Shown: positions 1 to 9,030, counted from the stretch's first letter. The stretch is DNA of 64,000 nucleotides from Desulfomicrobium escambiense DSM 10707 (GCF_000428825.1 NZ_AUAR01000001.1:355796-419795), one strand, 5' to 3'. Notes: generated by a model from the sequence alone, not told the origin. Numbers and translations are program-made.

Positions 1-1
1 G

Positions 2-643
2 TACAACATCTGCTTCCATACCATCAGCTTCGCCGACACCGTCAACGGCAATCAGAAGCTGCTGGACGACATCACCGCCCTGAAGTCCTGCGGTGTCGGC
101 GTTTCCGCCGCGCAGTTGGCCGATGACGCGGCCCTGAAGCAGTTCGTCAAGGACGTGTTCTACGATGAAGCCGCGGTCGATCCCTGCGCCCTCGACGACG
201 ACGGCGACGGCGTGGGCAACTGCGTCGACAAGTGCCCCGACACCATCAAGGGCCTGGCCGTCGACTCCAACGGTTGTCCGATCCCGGATGTCGTGCGCCT
301 CATGGTCAACTTCGACTTCGACAAGTACAACGTCAAGCCCGAGTACCATCAGGCCCTGGCCGACTTCGCCGCGTACATGAAGAAGCAGCAGTCCTTCACC
401 GTGGTTGAGATCGCCGGCCACACCGACTCCGTCGGCTCCGACGCCTACAACCTGAAGCTGTCCGACCGCCGCGCCAAGAGCGTGCGCGACTATCTGGTCA
501 AGAACTTCGGCCTGGACGAGAAGCTGTTCTCCTCCAAGGGTTACGGCGAGAGCAAACCCATCGCCACCAACGACACCGAAGCGGGTCGTGCCCAGAACCG
601 CCGCATCGAAGCCGAGCTGAAGGGCGTGTACAAGAAGAAGTAA
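2..643 (+). CDS. OmpA-family outer membrane protein (5' end outside window)
   Basis: The reading frame is open from base 2, so the gene starts upstream of the window. The visible part has a stretch of hydrophilic residues, then an acidic Cys-containing segment (LDDDGDGVGNCVDKCPDT) resembling thrombospondin type-3 calcium-binding repeats, then a complete OmpA C-terminal domain that binds peptidoglycan. Motifs of that domain are VNFDFDKYNVKP, the GHTDSVGSDAYN segment and the SDRRAKSVRDYL and NRRIEAEL segments. Proteins of this build have an N-terminal beta-barrel or lipoprotein part and tether the outer membrane to the cell wall in the periplasm. A strong terminator follows directly, so this is the last gene of its transcript. 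The family call is firm; the exact subtype is not, because the N-terminus is missing. Confidence 0.9.
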   Translation, partial: YNICFHTISFADTVNGNQKLLDDITALKSCGVGVSAAQLADDAALKQFVKDVFYDEAAVDPCALDDDGDGVGNCVDKCPDTIKGLAVDSNGCPIPDVVRLMVNFDFDKYNVKPEYHQALADFAAYMKKQQSFTVVEIAGHTDSVGSDAYNLKLSDRRAKSVRDYLVKNFGLDEKLFSSKGYGESKPIATNDTEAGRAQNRRIEAELKGVYKKK

Positions 644-666
644 GCCTTCCCGACGTAAGCTCAATC

Positions 667-699
667 AAGGCGGCTCCTGACGGGGCCGCCTTTTTGTTG
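667..699 (+). terminator. Rho-independent terminator after the OmpA-family gene
   Basis: An 8-bp perfect stem (AAGGCGGC at 667-674 pairing with GCCGCCTT at 685-692, 10-nt loop) runs into a T-rich tract at 691-700, 24 bases after the stop codon. Confidence 0.85.
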
Positions 700-787
700 T
701 CAGGACGGTCAAAGCCGCATACGCATTTCCCGGAAAGGAAACCGATCGTCCGCCAGGGCGCGCGGGAAACCGGAACAGGAAAGGGAC

Positions 788-2365
788 ATGCAGGAATTTG
801 TGGAGAAGGCCCATGCGGCCGACGGAGGCCAGAGGCTAGACGCTTTTTGGCAGGGAGTGCTGGACGAGGACGGCGTGACCCGCAGCCGGGTTCAGACCTG
901 GATTCGGGACGGCCGTGCGCGCATCGACGGGAAGGTCTGCACCAAGCCGGCGGCGAAGGTCCTTCCGGGCCAGGTGCTGAGCCTGCTGCCGGAATTTCCG
1001 GATTCGGACATCGTCCCCGTCGACGGGCCGCTGAACGTCCTGTACGCCGACGAGCACCTCGCCGTGGTGGACAAGGAGGCGGGGCTGACGGTCCATCCCG
1101 CCCCGTCCGTGAGCGGGACGACCCTGGTGCACAGGGCCGCCGCCCGCTTCCCGTCCCTGCTGGCCCTGGGCGGACAGCGGCCCGGCGTGGTCCATCGCCT
1201 CGACAAGGACACCTCGGGCCTCATGGTTCTGGCCCTGTCCGAGCCGGCCAGGCTGGCCCTGTCCGAGGGTTTCGCCTCGCGCGACGTGTCCAAGGAATAC
1301 CTGGCCTTGGTGGCCGGGGTGCCGCCGGCTTCGGGCGCCGTGACCCTGCCCCTGGACCGCCACCCGACCATCAAGACGCGCATGGCCGTGGCCGAGCGGG
1401 GCGGGCGTGCTGCCGAAAGCCGCTACCGGCTCGTGTGGACGGCTCCGGACCGCACCGCCTCCCTGGTGAGGGTGCGCATCCTCACGGGCCGCACCCATCA
1501 GATCCGCGTGCACATGACCGCCCTTGGACACCCGCTGCTCGGCGACGCAGTCTACGCCGACAGGAAGACGGCCGCCCGGGCCCCGCGGCAGATGCTGCAC
1601 GCCTGGCGGTTGCGCTTCCGGCATCCCACGGGCGGTGAGGAGCTGTCCTTTTCGGCTGCGCCGCCGGCCGATTTTCTTCATGTGCTGCGTGAGCTTTCCC
1701 GGGAGCGGGTCTGCATTGGTCTGACCGGGGCCGTTGGCGGCGGCAAGTCCACGGTGCGGGCGGCGGTGGAGGAGGCGGGCGTGCCGGTCTTCTGCGCGGA
1801 TCGGGTCGTGGCCGGGTCCTATGCCCGCGGCGGGGAAGGCTGCGCCATCCTCGAGCATCATTTCGGGCAGCGCTTCACCGCCGCGGACGGTGGCGTCGAC
1901 AAGGACCACTTGCGCAAGGCCATGCAGGACCCGAGCCTGCGCCGGGAGGTGGAGCGCCTCGTCCACCCCTTGGTCCGTCACGCCCTGGCTGACTTCAGGG
2001 CGCGTCACGCCGAGGACGTGACCCTGGCCGAGATCCCGCTGTTGTGCGAGGCCGGGCTGGCCGGCGAGACGAATCTGGTGGCGGCGGTCTTCTGCCCGGA
2101 CGGCGTGCGCCACGAGCGCCTGCGCGGCCGGGGCTGGTCCGACGAGCGCATCGCCGAGATCGACTCCTGGCAATGGCCCCAGGCGAGGAAGGTGCGCGCC
2201 GCGCATCTGGTCATCGACAACTCCGGCTCCCTGGACGAGTTGCGGACCCGCGCCAGGTCCATGCTGACCGTGGTGCGCGACATGCTGCGCGCCCGGTCCC
2301 AGCGGGACATGGAGAAGCTGCGCGACCTCTTCGAACACCCGGACACCTTCGACGAAACGGACTGA
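788..2365 (+). CDS. Fused RluA/RluD-family pseudouridine synthase and dephospho-CoA kinase
   Basis: A 525-residue two-enzyme fusion. Residues about 12-70 form an S4 RNA-binding domain and 80-300 a RluA-type pseudouridine synthase, with the catalytic motif HRLDKDTSG (Asp139) and the later GRTHQIRVH motif. This half should isomerise uridine in 23S rRNA. Residues about 307-500 form a dephospho-CoA kinase (CoaE) with the P-loop GLTGAVGGGKST (Lys320), which phosphorylates dephospho-CoA in the last step of CoA synthesis. The CoaE part keeps the family motif CADRVV, but the segment after the first P-loop glycines reads GAVGGGKS rather than the usual GGIGSGKS. The ATG start has a purine-rich stretch (GGAACAGGAAAGGG) upstream. 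The rhomboid gene begins 2 bases after the stop, suggesting co-transcription. Confidence 0.9.
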   Translation: MQEFVEKAHAADGGQRLDAFWQGVLDEDGVTRSRVQTWIRDGRARIDGKVCTKPAAKVLPGQVLSLLPEFPDSDIVPVDGPLNVLYADEHLAVVDKEAGLTVHPAPSVSGTTLVHRAAARFPSLLALGGQRPGVVHRLDKDTSGLMVLALSEPARLALSEGFASRDVSKEYLALVAGVPPASGAVTLPLDRHPTIKTRMAVAERGGRAAESRYRLVWTAPDRTASLVRVRILTGRTHQIRVHMTALGHPLLGDAVYADRKTAARAPRQMLHAWRLRFRHPTGGEELSFSAAPPADFLHVLRELSRERVCIGLTGAVGGGKSTVRAAVEEAGVPVFCADRVVAGSYARGGEGCAILEHHFGQRFTAADGGVDKDHLRKAMQDPSLRREVERLVHPLVRHALADFRARHAEDVTLAEIPLLCEAGLAGETNLVAAVFCPDGVRHERLRGRGWSDERIAEIDSWQWPQARKVRAAHLVIDNSGSLDELRTRARSMLTVVRDMLRARSQRDMEKLRDLFEHPDTFDETD

Positions 2366-2367
2366 CC

Positions 2368-3081
2368 ATGCTCCCTCTGCGCGACAACATCCCTTCCCGG
2401 CACAAGCCGTACGTCATGTGGACCCTGCTCGGGGTCAACGTCATCGTATTCCTGCTCTACGCCGGGCTTTCGCCGGCCCAGGAATTCAAGCTCTTTCATC
2501 TGCTGGGCGTGGTCCCGGCCCGTTTCTTCCACCCCGAGTGGGCCATGTGGCAGGGGTATCCCGAAAACGCCTGGCTGCCGATTTTTTCCCACATGTTCCT
2601 GCACTCGGGCTGGCTGCACCTCATCGTCAACATGTGGACCCTGTGGATCTTCGGCGACAACGTCGAGGACGTCATGGGCCCCGTGCGATTCCCGATCTTC
2701 TACCTAATCTGCGGCTTGTGCGCCCTCGGCGTGCACATGGTCACGAGCCCGAATTCCACGGTGCCCGTCGTGGGTGCCTCGGGGGCCATCGCCGGGGTCA
2801 TGGGTGCCTACTTCTTCCTGTACCCCCACGCCAAAGTCGTGACCTTTCTGCCCATTCTGATCATCCCCTTCGTCTTTGAACTCCCGGCCGTCTTCTACCT
2901 CGGGGCCTGGTTCCTGACCCAGGTCTTCTCCGGGATGCTCGCCCCGGCCGGCGGGGGTGGGGTGGCCTGGTGGGCGCACATCGGCGGCTTCGTGGCCGGC
3001 ATGGTGCTGCTGCGCTTCTTCCGCGACGACTCGCGCTGCTACTACTGCTACCGCTCGGAATCGTTCAAGGAGTGGAAGTAG
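2368..3081 (+). CDS. Rhomboid-family intramembrane serine protease
   Basis: A 237-residue polytopic membrane protein. The rhomboid signature is complete: HMFLHSGWLHLIVNMW in an early segment, the nucleophile motif GASGA (Ser138) and the catalytic histidine in AHIGG (His204). These form the Ser-His dyad that cuts transmembrane substrates inside the bilayer. About six hydrophobic segments are visible. The C-terminal tail carries a CYYCYR motif, a possible small metal or disulfide site not needed for catalysis. The ATG lies 2 bases downstream of the RluD-CoaE stop, so the two genes are probably one transcript. The natural substrate cannot be read from the sequence. Confidence 0.92.
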   Translation: MLPLRDNIPSRHKPYVMWTLLGVNVIVFLLYAGLSPAQEFKLFHLLGVVPARFFHPEWAMWQGYPENAWLPIFSHMFLHSGWLHLIVNMWTLWIFGDNVEDVMGPVRFPIFYLICGLCALGVHMVTSPNSTVPVVGASGAIAGVMGAYFFLYPHAKVVTFLPILIIPFVFELPAVFYLGAWFLTQVFSGMLAPAGGGGVAWWAHIGGFVAGMVLLRFFRDDSRCYYCYRSESFKEWK

Positions 3082-3176
3082 GGCGGCTGGACATTTGGGG
3101 CCTCCTCCATTAAGCGCAATCTCTTGCCTTGACGCGCCCTCCGGGCCGCTCTCCATACCACCATAGGGATGCCACT

Positions 3177-3944
3177 ATGCTTCAGATCGAAAACCTGCAT
3201 GTCAGTATCGGCGAACGGGAAGTCCTCAAGGGGATCAACCTGAACATCGACGAAGGCGAGACCTTCATCCTCTTCGGCCCCAACGGGTCCGGCAAGACCA
3301 CGCTGCTCATGACCCTCATGGGCTTCTCCGGCTACACGGTCACGGCCGGCCGGATCGTCTTCAAGGGTACGGACATCACGGCCATGCCCACCTACGAGCG
3401 CGCGCGCCTGGGGATAGGCATGTCCTTCCAGCGTCCGCCGACCATCCACGGCCTCAAGACCCGGCACCTGGTCTCCATGTGCGCACGCGGGCGCGAGGTG
3501 GATGTGGACGCCATGGCCAAGACCGTCAACTTCACGGATTTTCTGGAGCGCGACATCAATTCGGGTTTCTCCGGCGGCGAGATCAAGCGTTCGGAACTGC
3601 TGCAGCTCATGGCCCAGAACCCGAGCCTCGTGCTCTTCGACGAGCCCGAGTCGGGTGTGGACCTCGAAAACATGGCCCTCATCGGCCACACGGCCCGGGC
3701 GCTGCTGGACGGCGCGGCCGAGCCCAAGCCGGACACCTGCATGCGCGACCTGCGCCGCAGCAACAAGACCTCGGGCCTGATCATCACCCACACGGGCTAC
3801 ATCCTCGACTACGTCAACGCCGACCGCGGCCAGGTCATGTACAACGGCGTGCTGTGCTGCGACACCCGGCCCACCCGGCCCCGCGACATTTTGGACCACA
3901 TCAGCAAGTTCGGCTACAAGGAGTGCATCAGATGTCTGAACTGA
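3177..3944 (+). CDS. sufC: Fe-S cluster assembly ATPase SufC (minimal SUF system)
   Basis: A 255-residue ABC-type ATPase. It has Walker A GPNGSGKTT, the signature SGGEIKRSE and Walker B LVLFDEPESGVD. The signature and Walker B are of the SufC type rather than a transporter ATPase. SufC works with SufB as the cytoplasmic ATP-driven scaffold that builds Fe-S clusters. The ATG at 3177 is chosen over an in-frame upstream codon at 3129 because a TAGGGA purine stretch precedes it and the protein homology begins with MLQIENL. It overlaps the next gene by 13 bases. No sufD, sufS, sufU or sufE is adjacent, so this is the reduced SufCB type seen in archaea and strict anaerobes. Confidence 0.93.
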   Translation: MLQIENLHVSIGEREVLKGINLNIDEGETFILFGPNGSGKTTLLMTLMGFSGYTVTAGRIVFKGTDITAMPTYERARLGIGMSFQRPPTIHGLKTRHLVSMCARGREVDVDAMAKTVNFTDFLERDINSGFSGGEIKRSELLQLMAQNPSLVLFDEPESGVDLENMALIGHTARALLDGAAEPKPDTCMRDLRRSNKTSGLIITHTGYILDYVNADRGQVMYNGVLCCDTRPTRPRDILDHISKFGYKECIRCLN

Positions 3945-5113
3945 ACCAAACCCTGGTCGATCTGAACTCCTACGCATTTTCCGGCCAGCAGAGCGCCGAA
4001 CTGCCCGACCTGTCGACCCTGTCCGAGGACAGCAAGCGCGAACTGCGCATGGTCGGCGTGGACGTGGACGCCGAAGAGCAGCGCGCCGGCACCTTCCTGC
4101 AGTTCGACCACTCCACCGTGCACTGCAAGACGTCCGCCAAGGGCGTGGAGGTGCTGGGCATCCGCCAGGCCCTCAAGAAGTACGACGGCCTGCCCGAGTA
4201 CTTCTGGAAGGCCATGGACCCCGACAAGGACGACTTCACCCGCGCCGCGGCCCGCGAGGAACTGCACGGCGGCTACTTCATCCGCACCGAAAAGGGCGCC
4301 AAGGTGGCCGAGCCGGTCCAGTCCTGCCTGTTCATCAAGGGACAGAACGTGGGCCAGAACGTGCACAACATCGTCGTGGTGGAGGAAGACTCCGAGGTCC
4401 ACATCATCACCGGCTGCGCCACATCCCACGACGTGACCTCGGCCCTGCACCTGGGCATCTCCGAGTTCTACATCAAGAAGGGCGGCAAGCTGACCTTCAC
4501 CATGGTCCACAACTGGGGCGAGGACGTCATGGTCCGGCCCCGCACCGTGGGCATCGTCGAGGAACGCGGGGTGCTGCAGAACAACTACATCCTGCTGAAG
4601 AAGGTCAAGTCCGTACAGTCCTACCCGACCATCCACCTGAACGGCGAGGGCGCGGTGGCGCGATTCAACTCCGTCATCGTCACGCCCGAAGGGTCTCACG
4701 TGGATACGGGCAACCGCATCGTGCTGAACGCCCCGAACACGCGCGGCGAGATCATCTCGCGCACCATCACCACCGGCGGAACCATCGTGGCCCGCGGCGA
4801 GATCATCGGCAACGACGTGCCGGCCCGCGGCCACCTGGAGTGCAAGGGACTCATCCTCGGCGGCGGCATCATCCACGCCATCCCCGAGCTGCAGGGCCGC
4901 GTGCCGGGCGTGGAGCTGTCTCACGAGGCGGCCGTGGGAAAGATCGCCCAGGAGGAGATCGAGTACCTCATGGCCCGAGGCCTGGACGAGGACGAAGCCA
5001 CCTCGACCATCGTGCGCGGGTTCCTGAACGTGGAGATCATGGGCCTGCCGCAGGAACTGCGGGAGTCCATCGACAGGACCATCGCCGAACTGGACGCCGG
5101 CGATGCCATGTAG
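3932..5113 (+). CDS. sufB: SufB/SufD-family Fe-S cluster scaffold protein
   Basis: A 393-residue SufB/SufD-family protein translated from an ATG inside the 3' end of sufC. The C-terminal half is the beta-helix core with segments such as GEIISRTITTGG, ARGHLECKGLIL and AAVGKIAQEEIEYLMARGL, which is the conserved family tail. Together with SufC it should form the SufB-C complex on which Fe-S clusters are assembled. SufB and SufD cannot be separated with certainty by eye. Because it is the only such protein next to sufC, it probably serves as the single scaffold and makes a homodimer where other systems use SufB-SufD. A hairpin terminator follows. Confidence 0.9.
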   Translation: MSELNQTLVDLNSYAFSGQQSAELPDLSTLSEDSKRELRMVGVDVDAEEQRAGTFLQFDHSTVHCKTSAKGVEVLGIRQALKKYDGLPEYFWKAMDPDKDDFTRAAAREELHGGYFIRTEKGAKVAEPVQSCLFIKGQNVGQNVHNIVVVEEDSEVHIITGCATSHDVTSALHLGISEFYIKKGGKLTFTMVHNWGEDVMVRPRTVGIVEERGVLQNNYILLKKVKSVQSYPTIHLNGEGAVARFNSVIVTPEGSHVDTGNRIVLNAPNTRGEIISRTITTGGTIVARGEIIGNDVPARGHLECKGLILGGGIIHAIPELQGRVPGVELSHEAAVGKIAQEEIEYLMARGLDEDEATSTIVRGFLNVEIMGLPQELRESIDRTIAELDAGDAM

Positions 5114-5130
5114 GAACTGATCATCGACCG

Positions 5131-5160
5131 CAAAGGCCCGGCTTGTCCGGGCCTTTGCAT
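5131..5160 (+). terminator. Rho-independent terminator of the sufCB operon
   Basis: A perfect 10-bp stem (CAAAGGCCCG at 5131-5140 with CGGGCCTTTG at 5148-5157, 7-nt loop) lies 17 bases after the sufB stop. The following T stretch is short (CATTTTGG), so read-through into the next gene is possible. Confidence 0.7.
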
Positions 5161-5174
5161 TTTGGGAGGTTCGC

Positions 5175-5627
5175 GTGCCGGGATACAAGGGACATCTCGT
5201 CGGCGGGGCGCTGACGGGCGCGGCGGTGTTGGGCGGGTTGATATGGAGTGGGACGTACGTCCCCGACATGCCGCAGATGGCCGTTCTCGGGGCCCTGGTG
5301 CTGCTGGGCAGCCTGTTTCCGGACGTGGACACGGACTCGCGCGGCCAACACATCTTCTATCTGACCCTGGCGGTGCTCGATTTCGCCCTCATCGTGCAGG
5401 GGCACTACAAATGGGCCGCGGTTCTCGGTTTCGCGGCCATGTTCCCGGCCATCGGCTCCCATCGTGGCTGGACCCACACCTGGTGGGCCATGCTCCTCGT
5501 CCCGCTGCCCCTGGCCCTGTTCCCCATCTGGCTCTACGGCGCCTCGCCCAGGGCCATGGCCCCGTTCTACGGCGCGGCCGTGGTCGGGTATTTCTCGCAC
5601 CTGATGCTGGACCGCAAGTGGAGCTGA
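5175..5627 (+). CDS. YdjM/LexA-regulated-type membrane-bound metal-dependent hydrolase
   Basis: A 150-residue small membrane protein with about four hydrophobic segments. It carries the acidic motif DVDTDSRG and the histidine motif HRGWTHTWW, which are the conserved metal-site residues of the YdjM family (predicted membrane-bound metal-dependent hydrolases). The GTG at 5175 is preceded by a good ribosome-binding site (GGGAGGT), which decides the start. The substrate is not known for this family. It may be partly co-transcribed with sufCB through the weak terminator upstream. Confidence 0.8.
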   Translation: MPGYKGHLVGGALTGAAVLGGLIWSGTYVPDMPQMAVLGALVLLGSLFPDVDTDSRGQHIFYLTLAVLDFALIVQGHYKWAAVLGFAAMFPAIGSHRGWTHTWWAMLLVPLPLALFPIWLYGASPRAMAPFYGAAVVGYFSHLMLDRKWS

Positions 5628-5657
5628 TGAGGTCGGGGCTCGCCGGAGAGGTTTTGA

Positions 5658-5758
5658 TGCGTGGATTCCCGCCTTCGCGGGAATGACATCGGGGCAGGGG
5701 CGATGGTGATTCGTCAATCCCTCGAACGTGTGCCCGACAGGGAGGCGGGAATCCATGC
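5658..5758. repeat. REP-like palindromic element, about 100 bp, bounded by inverted repeats
   Basis: The left end contains a perfect 8-bp palindrome (ATTCCCGC at 5665-5672, GCGGGAAT at 5677-5684, CTTC loop) of the kind that recurs in many proteobacterial genomes. The right end (GGCGGGAATCCATGC at 5744-5758) is the inverse of the left end (GCGTGGATTCCCGCC, 5659-5673) with one mismatch. The element sits between convergent genes. It may act as a transcription barrier or mRNA stabiliser, or be a small non-autonomous mobile repeat. Confidence 0.7.
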
Positions 5759-5808
5759 CTTTTCAGCACGCCCGCGGCCTGCCGGGCGCATGTCGCCCAT
5801 TGTTCCGC

Positions 5809-8800
5809 TCAGCGCAGCTTCCTGCTTTTGGCCATCTCCTCCATGTCGCGCAGGTACCTGTCCGAACGGTCCAGGTAGAAGGCCAGGGCCTTGGAGAAGT
5901 GCTTGCCCACCAATCCGTCCACGAACATCTGGCTGATTTCCCGGTAGCGCTTGAGCACGTACTGGGAACGCAGGAAGATGAGCCACTCCTCCTTGCTCAT
6001 GTCCCGGGAGACGATCTCCAAGGCCTTTGCCGCCCGCGGCTGGTAGAGCCAGAAATACATGCAGTCCAGGGCGTTGACGATGAGCACCTTTTCCAGGTCG
6101 CGGGCCTCGTAGGAGATGGTCTCGATGAACATCTTCGGAGACTCCAGCATGTCCAGCACGTCCTCCTCCGGGAAGAGCACGTCCAGGCGGGCGAAGGCGT
6201 CGTACATCCCGACCAGTTTGGCGCGATAGTCGGACAGCCTGGTGCGGACGTTGTTGTGGCGGTCGGCCAGACCCTCGATGATGGCCGCGACCACGTCCGA
6301 GGCCAGTTTCGACGTGATGGCCGCCCATTTCTGCAGCGCCTCCTCCACGCCGGGCAGCATGGCCATGTGCATGCCTCCGGCCAGCACCGAGTTGAAGAGC
6401 ACGGCCAGCGGGATGGAAAGGATGCTGCGGAAGAAGTTGCCGATGACCGCGCTGCGCGGCAAGCCGCGGAAGATGTTGTGGCTTGAGATGTAGATGCCGT
6501 TGGCCAGGGCCATGACCGAGAAGAGCAGGATGGGGTCCGTGCTCGTGGTGATGCCGAAGGTCCGGTCCAGGAGGATGGTCTTCACCACCAGGTCCAGGAG
6601 CGGCACGGAGAAGCCCGTGAAGAGCAAGGAGTCGGCGATGCGGCTCCAACTGATCAGCGAGTTCCATTGCACCAGGGGCGAGCGCTTGAGGCCGCCGCCG
6701 CCGAGCACGGCCTGCAGGACGTTGCGCACGCCCGTGATGCCGAACCAGATGAAGCCGCCCAGATACGCCAGCACCCACCAGTCCTTGGTCAGGGCGAAGG
6801 TCAGGAAGGCCGGGACAAAGCCCCCCAGGATCTTCAGCCCGTTCTTCAGGGCTGTGTTCATGTATTTGAAAGAGAGGGGCGCGGCCGTCTCACCGGTCTG
6901 CTCCGTCAGACGCAGGCCGTTGTCGTGTTCCAGCTGCACGCCGCCCAGGGTGACGATGTTGCCCGGCTGCTTGGGGTGGATGTCGATGCGGTCCAGGAAC
7001 CATTCCTGGTTGACGCCGCACCCGACGCGTTCCAGGCCCGGGATCTTGCGTACCATCCGCAGCAGCGGGGTGTCGTCGGACAGGCAGTGGCAGCAGGTCC
7101 GCATGTGCATGGTCATCCGGGCCGTGACGGGCAGGAGCTTGCGCTGTCCGCCCTGGCTCAGGGCGATCTTCCGCGCCCGCGCGGGCAGGGTCTCCAGCAC
7201 CACCACGCCCATGCCGTAGAGGTGGCGGGACTGGCCCGTGGATCCGCTGCCGATGCGCGAACCCAGTGGTCGGGACTTGTAGTGACGGTGGAAGTTCTCG
7301 ATGTCGAACAGGATGTCGAGCAGCTTGTCCTTGCGTGCGTCCATGTCCGCAAGCTCCGCCTGGACTTCCGCGACCCGTGACAGGTCGTTCCTGCCGCGCG
7401 CCAAGGAGAGCGTGTTGGACAGCACCAGCCTGTCCTCCTCGAAGGACCAGATCACGGCGCGGATGGCGCGCTTCAGGGCGATGACGTTGTCCTCGTTCAA
7501 GGCCTTCTGCAGTTCGGCGATCTGGGCGAAGGTTCGTTCCGGACTGATCAGGTCGACTGCGTCCCCAGGGCAGCCCTTCTGCCCGGTCGGGGCCAGGGAC
7601 CATTTGCCGCGGGTCACGTCCTTGAGATTGTAGAGTTCGATGTTGCTGACGTGTCCCCGGCAATCGTAGAGAATTTCCAGGGCGTCCGCCGTGGACAGGT
7701 TGCTCAGGTTCAGGGTGAAGTGTGAGCTGGAATGAAATTTGGCCAGCCTGGGCAGCAGCTCTCCGATGTGCAGGCGCAGCAGGTGGGGCACGTCGCCGGA
7801 GTCCTGGGGCGCCGTGGGGTCGTGCAGCTCGGGATTGCGGCACGGCTGCAGATAGTTCGAAATGAGCAGGTCCGAGTCGATGGCGTTGAGGGCGTCGAGG
7901 CGTTTTTGCAGTTCGAGGCGGCGTTCGGGTCCGGCCTGGGCGTATTCCTTGGCCATGGCCCGTGCGGTGTCCTGCAATCTGGGCTGCAGTCCGCTCTGGA
8001 TGTATTTGGCCAGGTGCAGGAGCGAGGGCTGGCCCGTGCCGACGAAAGCCCGGAAGCCGACCGCGTCGAGCTCATCCAGGGTCAGGCCGTATTCCTCCCC
8101 CATGGCGGCGCGGTGGGTGCGGTTGTATGCCGCCAGGGCCTCGAAGACGTATTTCTGCTGATAGGCCGAGATCTGACGCCCTTCGTTCATGAAGGCTCGC
8201 ACGGGCTGCTCTTCGAGAAAGGCCTGGAAGGACTTGGGGTCCGTATAGCTTTGCGGCTCCCAGATGACGCGCACGTACTTGCCGCGGAAGCGCGAGGTGA
8301 CCTCGATGCCGATGCGGATGTGCATGTCCAGGATGCGCCCCGCTTCCAGCAGTTCGCTCGCCACCTCGGCGTCTACGTAGTTGTAGTAGACCACGGTCAG
8401 GAAGCGGATGCCTTTGATCCAGGCGTCCATGACCAGGTGGGTCGGCGACTTCCGGCCCTTGGTGTTGGCGTCGTGCACGTGATGGTCGAAGGCCAGCTGG
8501 TTCCATTCCTCGGGCATTTCCAGGAGGTGGTATTTCTCCAGGGCCGCCCGCACCACGCGCGGCTTGCCCGACGAGGCCATGCGGAAGTCGTGGGCCAGGC
8601 GCAGCTGGGCCCGCTCGTTGTCCTTGTGCCGGACCAGCTCCTTCATGATCTGCAGGAGAACGCGCGAGGTGTTTTTCTGCAGATAGAAGGTGTTCGAGAG
8701 CAGGATTTCGTCCCTGAGGGCCCGCAGGGCGCTGATGCGGTCCGCCGCCTTGCCGCCCTCCAGGGAGCCCAGCAGGCTCGCGATGGCGTAGGCCACCCGC

Positions 8801-9030
8801 AGCACGCCGGGTGCTGCCATCTCCTTGATGCCGTGGGGATGCATGCAGCTGTCGATCAGCGAGCGGACGCTGGCCCGTTCCGCGGAGCGGTGCAGGACGT
8901 CGTTGACGATGCGCAGCAGCGTGGAATCGTTGGCGTCGAAAAAGAAACGTGAATTCGCCACGCGGGTTCTCGATTCGCCGGAGCGGCTAGGCCTGGTCGG
9001 CCGGGGTGCCGTTGCCCTGGCGCCGTTCAT
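5809..9030 (-). CDS. Large protein with PHP-like N-terminal region and C-terminal membrane domain, function unknown
   Basis: A 1073-residue protein with no confidently known function. Residues about 180-260 resemble a PHP metal-dependent phosphoesterase: FDHHVHD (183-186) looks like the first HxH metal motif and GIEVTSRF (241-248) the third. The second motif is degenerate (VVYYN where TDHD is usual). Residues 380-640 are hydrophilic, with CCHC at about 646-649. Residues 730-885 hold about five transmembrane segments, and the last 190 residues are soluble and helical. It follows a response regulator gene on the same strand. The ATG at 9030 overlaps that gene by 44 bases; a GTG at 8961, 25 bases after its stop, is an equally plausible start (1050 residues). 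Its role may be signal-dependent hydrolysis at the inner membrane, which is only inference. Confidence 0.7.
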   Translation of the reverse strand: MNGARATAPRPTRPSRSGESRTRVANSRFFFDANDSTLLRIVNDVLHRSAERASVRSLIDSCMHPHGIKEMAAPGVLRVAYAIASLLGSLEGGKAADRISALRALRDEILLSNTFYLQKNTSRVLLQIMKELVRHKDNERAQLRLAHDFRMASSGKPRVVRAALEKYHLLEMPEEWNQLAFDHHVHDANTKGRKSPTHLVMDAWIKGIRFLTVVYYNYVDAEVASELLEAGRILDMHIRIGIEVTSRFRGKYVRVIWEPQSYTDPKSFQAFLEEQPVRAFMNEGRQISAYQQKYVFEALAAYNRTHRAAMGEEYGLTLDELDAVGFRAFVGTGQPSLLHLAKYIQSGLQPRLQDTARAMAKEYAQAGPERRLELQKRLDALNAIDSDLLISNYLQPCRNPELHDPTAPQDSGDVPHLLRLHIGELLPRLAKFHSSSHFTLNLSNLSTADALEILYDCRGHVSNIELYNLKDVTRGKWSLAPTGQKGCPGDAVDLISPERTFAQIAELQKALNEDNVIALKRAIRAVIWSFEEDRLVLSNTLSLARGRNDLSRVAEVQAELADMDARKDKLLDILFDIENFHRHYKSRPLGSRIGSGSTGQSRHLYGMGVVVLETLPARARKIALSQGGQRKLLPVTARMTMHMRTCCHCLSDDTPLLRMVRKIPGLERVGCGVNQEWFLDRIDIHPKQPGNIVTLGGVQLEHDNGLRLTEQTGETAAPLSFKYMNTALKNGLKILGGFVPAFLTFALTKDWWVLAYLGGFIWFGITGVRNVLQAVLGGGGLKRSPLVQWNSLISWSRIADSLLFTGFSVPLLDLVVKTILLDRTFGITTSTDPILLFSVMALANGIYISSHNIFRGLPRSAVIGNFFRSILSIPLAVLFNSVLAGGMHMAMLPGVEEALQKWAAITSKLASDVVAAIIEGLADRHNNVRTRLSDYRAKLVGMYDAFARLDVLFPEEDVLDMLESPKMFIETISYEARDLEKVLIVNALDCMYFWLYQPRAAKALEIVSRDMSKEEWLIFLRSQYVLKRYREISQMFVDGLVGKHFSKALAFYLDRSDRYLRDMEEMAKSRKLR

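Noticed and set aside
836..2338. A 500-residue open frame on the opposite strand of the RluD-CoaE gene, and similar long frames opposite most genes.
   Set aside because: GC-rich codon use leaves opposite frames open; these translations are rich in Arg, Pro, Gly and His and have no family motifs or ribosome-binding sites.
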